Origin: JAXMAF01 sp046350555
GTDB taxonomy: Bacteria > Planctomycetota > Phycisphaerae > Phycisphaerales > SM1A02
Reading direction: 5' to 3'
Assembly (NCBI GenBank): GCA_046350555.1
Contig: JAXMAF010000031.1
Location: 1 to 58,878 of the forward strand
DNA length: 58,878 nucleotides
The notes under the pieces were generated by a model. It was not told the origin of the DNA. It saw nothing but the letters and a program-made list of their open reading frames with translations, and did no database searches. Positions 54,004-58,878 of this stretch are shown one piece after another (position 1 is the first letter of the stretch; each line of letters begins with the position of its first letter). The position numbers and the translations under genes are program-made.

Positions 54004-54351
54004 GGGGCCGAACGGCATCGACCGGACACTCCCGGCTCGACGCTGCGTGTCGTGGAGCATGCTGGCCACGTAAAAAGCATGCAAAAACACAACTGCCAAT
54101 ACCACGCAGTACGCTCTCGCAGCCTAATTCAGGCTGCACGATGATCATCCGACGCCCGGTAGGGTGACCATCGAAAACCCCGGGCTGGCGCCAACGGGCC
54201 GGCAGGCCTCGAAGGCGCGAGACAATCGTCTGCCATGGCAATGGGTAACGCCGCCGTCGGCGGTCCCAACGCCGAGATCCAATCGACGGATACACACGTA
54301 GACGCGGCTTGACGGATGTTTCGGCACGGGGTTCGAATCCCCCCGGCTCCA
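54004..54351 (+). ncRNA. ssrA: Transfer-messenger RNA (tmRNA)
   Basis: The 5' GGGGCCG pairs with the 3' CGGCTCC to form the acceptor stem, with discriminator A at 54351. The 5' part GGGGCCGAACGGCATCGACC and the 3' T-arm GGGGTTCGAATCCCC are tmRNA hallmarks. The resume codon is GCA at 54077, and the tag reads A-C-K-N-T-T-A-N-T-T-Q-Y-A-L-A-A followed by TAA at 54125-54127. The ALAA ending matches known proteolysis tags; the 16-residue length is longer than the common ten. CCA is not encoded. The RNA rescues stalled ribosomes with SmpB. Confidence 0.97.
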
Positions 54352-54443
54352 TTCGACTCGTCCCCGCTGCGGCTCGCGCAGCGGGACTCGCTCATGGCGG
54401 CCACTTGTTACCGGCGGCACACAGAAGCGGGGACGAGTCGAAT
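54351..54443. repeat. 93-bp element with 18-bp terminal inverted repeats at the ssrA 3' end
   Basis: ATTCGACTCGTCCCCGCT at 54351-54368 is exactly complementary to 54426-54443. The left arm begins on the tmRNA discriminator base, so the element abuts the mature RNA. Its inside contains a second weak CGCTGCGGCTCGCGCAGCG palindrome. It may be a terminator, an insertion footprint or an attachment-site trace. Confidence 0.75.
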
Positions 54444-54541
54444 GTCCTGAGCGAACGAAGGCCCGAGCGAGCGCAGCGATGCGAGGGCCGAAGTGAGTCG
54501 AGGGCCCTTCGACTCACCTGCGCTCCGGTTCGCTCAGGACA
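54443..54541. repeat. REP-like palindromic element
   Basis: TGTCCTGAGCGAAC at 54443-54456 and GTTCGCTCAGGACA at 54528-54541 are exact complements, with an inner near-palindrome GTGAGTCGAGGGCCCTTCGACTCAC centred near 54505. Similar TCCTGAGCGAA sequences are abundant in many bacterial genomes as REP/ERIC-type repeats. It overlaps the presumed 5' end of the GIY-YIG gene. Confidence 0.75.
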
Positions 54542-54846
54542 GGCACATCCTCCCCGGGGTTCTCGCCTGGTTCCACGCCTACCTCCTCCGCTGCGCCGAC
54601 GGCACGTTCTACGCAGGATCCTGGGAGAATCTCGCCGATCGCGTCGCCACGCACAACAACGGACAAGGCGCCGCGTGGACCGCCACGCGCCGCCCCGTCG
54701 AGCTCGTCCACTCGGAGTCCTTCTCCACGCGCGCCGACGCCATCGCCCGCGAACACCAACTCAAGCGCTGGACCCACGCGAAGAAGGCGGCGCTCGCCAA
54801 CGGCGACACCGCCCGCCTCCGTGCGCTTGCAAAGCGCCGGACGTAG
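54493..54846 (+). CDS. GIY-YIG nuclease-family protein (start overlaps a palindromic repeat)
   Basis: The domain WFHAYLLRCADGTFYAGSWENLADRVATHNNGQGAAWT...RRPVELVHSESF is a single-domain GIY-YIG protein of the UPF0213/YhbQ type, with the AYLLRC-x-DGTFYAG core. The active-site Tyr is present in the usual AYLL and FYAG strands. The only in-frame start is GTG at 54493, inside the REP-like element, which would add 26 unconserved residues; the native start may have been replaced by insertion. It is unclear whether it is active. Confidence 0.8.
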   Translation: MSRGPFDSPALRFAQDRHILPGVLAWFHAYLLRCADGTFYAGSWENLADRVATHNNGQGAAWTATRRPVELVHSESFSTRADAIAREHQLKRWTHAKKAALANGDTARLRALAKRRT

Positions 54847-54910
54847 TCCCTGACTCGCCCCGACCCCAGCCGAGGGTTCGCTCGGGACAGGGCCCCGCCA
54901 ACAATGCCCG

Positions 54911-55792
54911 ATGCACCACTCGACTCGATGGGGATCTCGACGCGTCGGCTTCCTCGCGACCGCGCTCCTCGGGCTGTGCGGCGCGCTCGGCGCCGCGACG
55001 TTCGCGGATCCCCCGATCGACGCGAGCACTCAGGTGCTTCGGGGCCGGCTGATCTCGGTTCACTTCCGGCCGACACCATCGGCCGGCGCCACGGACGCCG
55101 CGGAAGCCAACGCGCCGACGGCCCAGCAGGCGACCGCGATCGCGTCGATCCTCGTCACGGGCTTCTATTCGGCCGGTCATGTTCCGGGGGTCCAGGTGAC
55201 CGATGCCGAGTTGGCGACATCGATCGATCTCACCACGTTGACGCGCGACACCTGGGACCAGGCCATCCAGGCCCTGCTGCCTGCGGACGTGCGTCTCGGC
55301 GACGAGGTGATCGTGGCGATGCGCCAGCCGGCGGTTGCCACCCAGCTCGTCGAGATGGCACGCCCCGACGGCCCGGCATCGCAGGAGATGCTCGCGCGCT
55401 GGACGACGATGATCCTCGACTCGCATCGTCGCCGGATCGACACCGATTCGAGATCGGCGACGACGGTGCTGCGCACGGACTTCGCCCAGGATCGCCCCGC
55501 GCCCGCCGACCGCGAGCAGACGATCCTGAACGCAAAGGCTCGGCGCGATCGGCTCGGCAGTCAGCTCCAAGTGATGAAAGCCATTCGGGCATCCCGGGAA
55601 CAAGCCACCGACGACCTTGCCCACTTGGAGCAAGTGCTGCCGATCACGGCCCATCCCGCCACCGCCGAGCTGCACCGACTCAGCACCGAGTGCCTCGCCG
55701 CGCTCGACGTCGCCATCGCCCGCCTCGAGTCGGCATTCGCCACCGCAGACGCCGAGTTCAGGCGGCTGAGCGGGGGCAGTTCTCCGCGCTGA
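54911..55792 (+). CDS. Exported protein of unknown function
   Basis: This 293-residue protein has a signal peptide (GFLATALLGLCGALGAATFA) and an alpha-helical mature part (APTAQQATAIASILVTGFYSAGH, DTWDQAIQALLPADVRLGDEVIVAMRQ, TECLAALDVAIARLESAFATADAEFRRL) with a possible coiled coil near the C-terminus. I recognise no domain. It is monocistronic as far as seen. The start ATG at 54911 has no strong ribosome-binding site. Confidence 0.7.
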   Translation: MHHSTRWGSRRVGFLATALLGLCGALGAATFADPPIDASTQVLRGRLISVHFRPTPSAGATDAAEANAPTAQQATAIASILVTGFYSAGHVPGVQVTDAELATSIDLTTLTRDTWDQAIQALLPADVRLGDEVIVAMRQPAVATQLVEMARPDGPASQEMLARWTTMILDSHRRRIDTDSRSATTVLRTDFAQDRPAPADREQTILNAKARRDRLGSQLQVMKAIRASREQATDDLAHLEQVLPITAHPATAELHRLSTECLAALDVAIARLESAFATADAEFRRLSGGSSPR

Positions 55793-56338
55793 GTGCCGGT
55801 GGATCCGTCATGGCGTCGCTGTAAGCGGGTCGCCAGGCGGCCGTGGGCAGGCGACAACCGACGAACCTCGCTTTGGTCCGGCGCGGCAGGCGTGTCGACC
55901 ATGCGGCGAGTGACCGATGGCTTCACGGCATTCCATGCGGCGAAGCGGGCCTGCGTTCACAAGCGAGCGAAGCCGGTGGAGTTCATCCGCAACGACGAGT
56001 CGTTCGCCAGGTGCTCGGCGAGCTGAGGCACTCGAAGCCAAGTCGCTGCGAGCGGGTCCAGCGGCACTCGGGTTTGACCACGCCTTGCGACGCCGCTGCC
56101 GAGCTGACATGAGACCCTCGGCCGAGGCGGGCTCCCAGCCACCTCGCTGCGACGCCAATCGAGGTGACAGCCCGCGCGAGCAACGATCCGCGGGCCGTCG
56201 TGCGTGAAGTTTTTCACGAGCGGGCAGCGATCTGCCGGCTGGGCGCGACGGGTCCGCCGAGTTAGCATCCTCGTGGTGGCGCGAGGGAGGCTCGTGGCCC
56301 TGCCGTTGGGCGGTTGGCGACGCAAGGGAGCTCGTGGC
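55793..56338. other. 546-bp gap with no gene recognised
   Basis: Coding signals are weak and all frames read as Arg-rich shadows. A short hairpin CGTGAA/TTCACG lies near 56210, about 130 bases before the next gene. It may carry relic sequence, but no homology can be identified by eye. Confidence 0.4.
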
Positions 56339-57619
56339 ATGACGAGGCCGTATCCGAGCAAGGAGCGTCTCAAGGCGCTCATCGAGTTGGCGCGGTCCTA
56401 CCGCCGTTGGTCTGACAAGGATCTCGCGGCGGCGTTCGATCGCAGCGTGCACAACCTCATACCTGGAAGCGGTGTGCCGAAGCTCGATCTTGTGATGCGC
56501 CTCTCCGAGGCCTTGGATTGGCCGATCGACATGGTCGTCGAGGATCTCTGCGACGTGCCCAGCCGCTCCGGCGCGCACACCGGCACATCACAGGGCAAGT
56601 CCGCCGCGCAGCTCAACCGCGACGCGTGGGAAGCGATTCGTCGCGACGACTATCGCCTTGGCGTCGAGATCGCCCGGCAGGTCGCCGCCGGCATGGGCAC
56701 GGCTCAGGAGCAGGCCTACGCGCTCGTGCTCGAAGCATCAGCCTGCGAATCGCTTGGCTGGTACACGGCGGCTGAGCGTGCGCTCGGGGAGGCCATGCGG
56801 CGCGGTGGATACGGCGGTCCCCATTCCGCGTGGACGCGCGTCGCGTTGGCCAACATCGAGTATGTACTGGGAAAGCTGACCGAGGCGATCGGTGTCGCAA
56901 CGGCGGTGCTCGCGGACTGGCCGGACCTTGATCGATCGTCGCCGTTGCGTCAACCGATCGGATATGCAAGCTACGTGCGCGGGAACTGCTACCGCGTGCT
57001 CGCAGGCAACGACGAGGTCGGGCGGGAGCGGCATGCGGCGCTCGCCATCGATGATCTGACTCGGGCGGCGCAGACGCTCGATGACTGGATGGCGTGGAAC
57101 GGTGTCGAGCGCGATGCGGCCACCGCCCACACGGCTCGAGCCGGCGTGTTGGAAATGCAGGCGCTCCTCGGCACCAAGCCCGCCCACGAGGCCCTGGCAG
57201 AATTTCTCGCGCTGGTCGATCGCCTCAATCAAGGTCCGAGTGGATCGCAGTGGCAGGAGAGCCTCGGCTGGACGTGTGTCTTCGCCGCGAACGTCGCCGT
57301 CCGGCACGTGACCGACGACGCCGCGCTCGACCGGTACATGGCGATCTTCACCAACAAGGCGGACGAGGTCGCCGAGTCGCTGGGCAACTGGACACTGCGG
57401 GAGCGCGTGTGGATCCTCGAGCACATGCGCCGCACTCGAGCTTCGGTTCAGCCGGACATCCAAAATCGAGACTGGAATCGAGACCGGGATCGAGATTGGA
57501 ACCTCGACGAGGACGACATCCGCAACCTCGCCGGCACCATGGGACGATTTCCGGAGTTCCGGTCGACCGGCTGGCAAGTCCTTCGGGCTGTGCGGACACA
57601 GCAGGAGCGGACACCGTGA
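56339..57619 (+). CDS. Planctomycete-type HTH/TPR-like regulatory protein
   Basis: This 426-residue protein begins MTRPYPSKERLKALIELA, a start I associate with a conserved family in Phycisphaerae. The first about 75 residues look like a Cro/C1-type helix-turn-helix (WSDKDLAAAFDRSVHNLIPGSGVPKLDLVMRLSEALDWPIDMVVEDL). The remainder is alpha-helical with TPR-like units (NRDAWEAIRRDDYRLGVEIARQVAAG, ACESLGWYTAAERALGEAM). An Asn-Arg-Asp repeat (DWNRDRDRDWNLDEDD) lies near the end. AAGGGAG precedes the ATG. It overlaps the next gene by one base, so the two are likely co-translated. Confidence 0.75.
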   Translation: MTRPYPSKERLKALIELARSYRRWSDKDLAAAFDRSVHNLIPGSGVPKLDLVMRLSEALDWPIDMVVEDLCDVPSRSGAHTGTSQGKSAAQLNRDAWEAIRRDDYRLGVEIARQVAAGMGTAQEQAYALVLEASACESLGWYTAAERALGEAMRRGGYGGPHSAWTRVALANIEYVLGKLTEAIGVATAVLADWPDLDRSSPLRQPIGYASYVRGNCYRVLAGNDEVGRERHAALAIDDLTRAAQTLDDWMAWNGVERDAATAHTARAGVLEMQALLGTKPAHEALAEFLALVDRLNQGPSGSQWQESLGWTCVFAANVAVRHVTDDAALDRYMAIFTNKADEVAESLGNWTLRERVWILEHMRRTRASVQPDIQNRDWNRDRDRDWNLDEDDIRNLAGTMGRFPEFRSTGWQVLRAVRTQQERTP

Positions 57620-57966
57620 TGGGGCGCCGCCGTCATCCAATCTCGCTGTCGACGGCTGCGGTCCTCATCGCGATCGCTTCAGCCAGCGCCATCAGCAACA
57701 AGATCGGCGCCGTTCATCCGGACCATTGGCGCGGCGCGCCGCCAAACTGGCTGGCGCACAACCCGCTCCCTCCCCCTCCGGGCTCGATCCCTCCCGCCAC
57801 GCTCCAGCTCTTCTGGCACTTCTGGACCACATACCAGCTCTCGAAGGCCGACGGCGCGATGCCCTTCCCGCAGTGGCTCCTGGCCAACGGTGTCGACGAT
57901 CCGCGGCTGTTCGCAACCATGGTGTGGTTGTATCACAGGTTTGCGGCGGATCGGGAAGTTGGATGA
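57619..57966 (+). CDS. Small protein coupled to the HTH/TPR gene
   Basis: This 115-residue protein has an N-terminal hydrophobic segment (LSTAAVLIAIASASAISNKIG), perhaps a signal anchor, then a Pro-rich linker (HNPLPPPPGSIPP) and an aromatic-rich helical end (LQLFWHFWTTYQLSKADG, FATMVWLYHRFAADRE). I recognise no family. A TGATG overlap with the preceding gene and AGGAG upstream support it as a real second gene of the pair. Confidence 0.65.
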   Translation: MGRRRHPISLSTAAVLIAIASASAISNKIGAVHPDHWRGAPPNWLAHNPLPPPPGSIPPATLQLFWHFWTTYQLSKADGAMPFPQWLLANGVDDPRLFATMVWLYHRFAADREVG

Positions 57967-58055
57967 AATTGAAGGGGAATTCTCGGGGTGTGGATGCCGT
58001 CGCGCCGTAAGGGCAGCGTGCGGTGCGGTGATGTGCCCCCAATGCCAGATCCACT

Positions 58056-58324
58056 CGTTGCCGAGCGTCGGAACCGCGTGCAGCGCAGCGACTTGATGCG
58101 GTGGCCGTCGGAGCTCTTCACGTCCAAATGAGGCGCTCGACGCGGTGCGCCTTCATGTCGGCGGCAGTTGTTGCAGGAACTGCAACAACTGAACTCTGTT
58201 CCAACTCCTTGTCCCCGATCAGATTGGAGATGTTCCGGAAGATCACCGACTTGTCCCGATCGAACGGCGGCGCCATCCGGTTCAGCGTCAGTCAGTCGGT
58301 GTCGCCAAGGAAGCGAACCTCGAC
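58056..58324 (-). pseudogene. RhuM-family remnant
   Basis: Read leftward, VEVRFLGDTD-stop-LTLNRMAPPFDRDKSVIFRN and SNLIGDKELEQSSVVAVPATTAAD match the RhuM virulence/phage-associated family (PF13310), which normally has a Trp at the stop position and continues as LDV...HRIKSLR...RFR...AT. The TGA at 58292-58294 and a frame change near 58130 disrupt it, and neither a start nor the C-terminal half is found. RhuM proteins are often carried on phages and islands. This is a dead relic. Confidence 0.8.
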
Positions 58325-58513
58325 CGGGCGGCGCGATCTTGAGACTGATGGAGGAGGGACTCGCCAACATCGGGCCCGCTCTCGGGACGATCGACTTTTT
58401 TTCATGCACTGCTTCTGTTCGTGTCCGCGAACGTCCTCAGCTTGAGCGTCTCCACGATCGGAAGCACCGTGCGGATAGATAGTTCATCGCGGGCCTCGGT
58501 CGCCCCCTGGCCC

Positions 58514-58878
58514 TCAGGAGGCTCCACCTTCAAGAACATCAACCAGCTCCGCGATGACCCTCAGCTCGCCCTCGTCGCCCCTGAGTCTGATCGGCTCGTA
58601 CTTCGGGTTCAGCGGCTTGAGCACAATCCGCTCATGCTGCCATGCGTCGCCGCCCGCCACCTTCGTGCTTTCGTACCGCTTGACGGTGTAGCGCTCCCCG
58701 GTCTCGGGATCGGGAGAGTCGCGGATCTGAACGAGCACGATCTTGCCCTGCCGCGTCCCTTCGACGGGCGCCCGGAAGAGGCACCACGACCCGTTCGGGA
58801 TCATCGGCTCCATGGAGCGGCCGACGACCTCCGCGACGAACATCCCGGGCCGCAATCGCCGGCGAGACTCGAACGCCA
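58514..58878 (-). CDS. S24-peptidase-domain protein, C-terminal part (continues past window edge)
   Basis: The C-terminal 120 residues form an S24 (LexA/UmuD-like) domain: FVAEVVGRSMEPMIPNGSWCLF with catalytic Ser in GRSMEP and Lys in YTVKRYES, followed by RIVLKPLNPKYEPI. The frame stays open through the window edge. In related planctomycete proteins this domain often follows a DEAD/DEAH helicase or nuclease; I cannot see that part here. Such proteins are frequent in defence islands. Whether the protease is active is unknown. Confidence 0.85.
   Translation of the reverse strand, partial: AFESRRRLRPGMFVAEVVGRSMEPMIPNGSWCLFRAPVEGTRQGKIVLVQIRDSPDPETGERYTVKRYESTKVAGGDAWQHERIVLKPLNPKYEPIRLRGDEGELRVIAELVDVLEGGAS

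Noticed and set aside
54300..54351. T-arm and acceptor looking like a tRNA
   Set aside because: No matching 5' half lies within tRNA distance; the partner is 350 bases away at 54004, giving a tmRNA.
54129..54420. Minus-strand ORFs across tmRNA
   Set aside because: They are complementary to the tmRNA and the tag frame; such antisense ORFs are often misannotated.
58167..58189. Perfect palindrome GTTGTTGCAG-GAA-CTGCAACAAC, possible operator
   Set aside because: It falls inside the RhuM-like relic, where the same bases encode a conserved VVAVPATTA stretch.

Overview
The window is high-GC bacterial DNA that looks like a member of the Planctomycetota, most likely the Phycisphaerae. The evidence is the large number of secreted proteins ending in paired dockerin-like calcium-binding repeats of the D-x-N-x-D-G type, two extracytoplasmic-function sigma factors each overlapping a Ser/Thr kinase fused to WD40 or TPR repeats, and a succinate dehydrogenase with a large five-helix membrane anchor. 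No species can be named from the sequence alone.

Layout. 0-5.4 kb: a GYF-domain membrane protein, a hotdog thioesterase and a leftward sdhC-sdhA-sdhB operon whose sdhC carries one frameshift. 5.5-10.3 kb: a secreted dockerin-like protein, then an acetyl-CoA synthetase gene and the 5' end of a DUF1015 gene, both riddled with frameshifts. 10.3-16.2 kb: intergenic repeats and a leftward marR-macA-macB-permease-tolC type efflux operon with ATGA overlaps. 16.5-20.6 kb: secreted proteins. 20.6-24.6 kb: sigma factor plus kinase with 14 WD40 units, followed by an FG-GAP secreted protein. 26.9-30.1 kb: short-chain dehydrogenase, a pseudogene fragment, an ArsR/AHSA1 operon and a foldback MITE-like element. 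30.3-38.5 kb: a coiled lipoprotein and three large exported proteins, one of them a beta-propeller with two c-type haem motifs. 38.7-42.3 kb: a second sigma factor/kinase module. 43.3-44.1 kb: a HepT/MntA toxin-antitoxin pair. 44.3-49.4 kb: serC, a low-molecular-weight tyrosine phosphatase and an ABC exporter with a lipoprotein. 49.5-53.6 kb: two dockerin-tagged proteins flanking a pseudopilin. 54.0-54.35 kb: tmRNA, followed by palindromic elements, a GIY-YIG protein, unknown genes, a RhuM relic and a partial S24-peptidase-domain gene, which resembles an accessory island beginning at the ssrA 3' end.

How the genes fit together. Two membrane kinase/sigma modules sit beside batteries of exported, dockerin-tagged proteins, suggesting (inference) regulated surface or secretome expression. 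The most unusual items are a roughly 100-bp interspersed repeat family at five loci, the 166-bp foldback element whose terminus supplies a stop codon, a frame offset retained at the same place in two diverged paralogues, a sigma factor with no start codon other than CTG, and the frameshift cluster that crosses a gene boundary at 7.8-9.2 kb.
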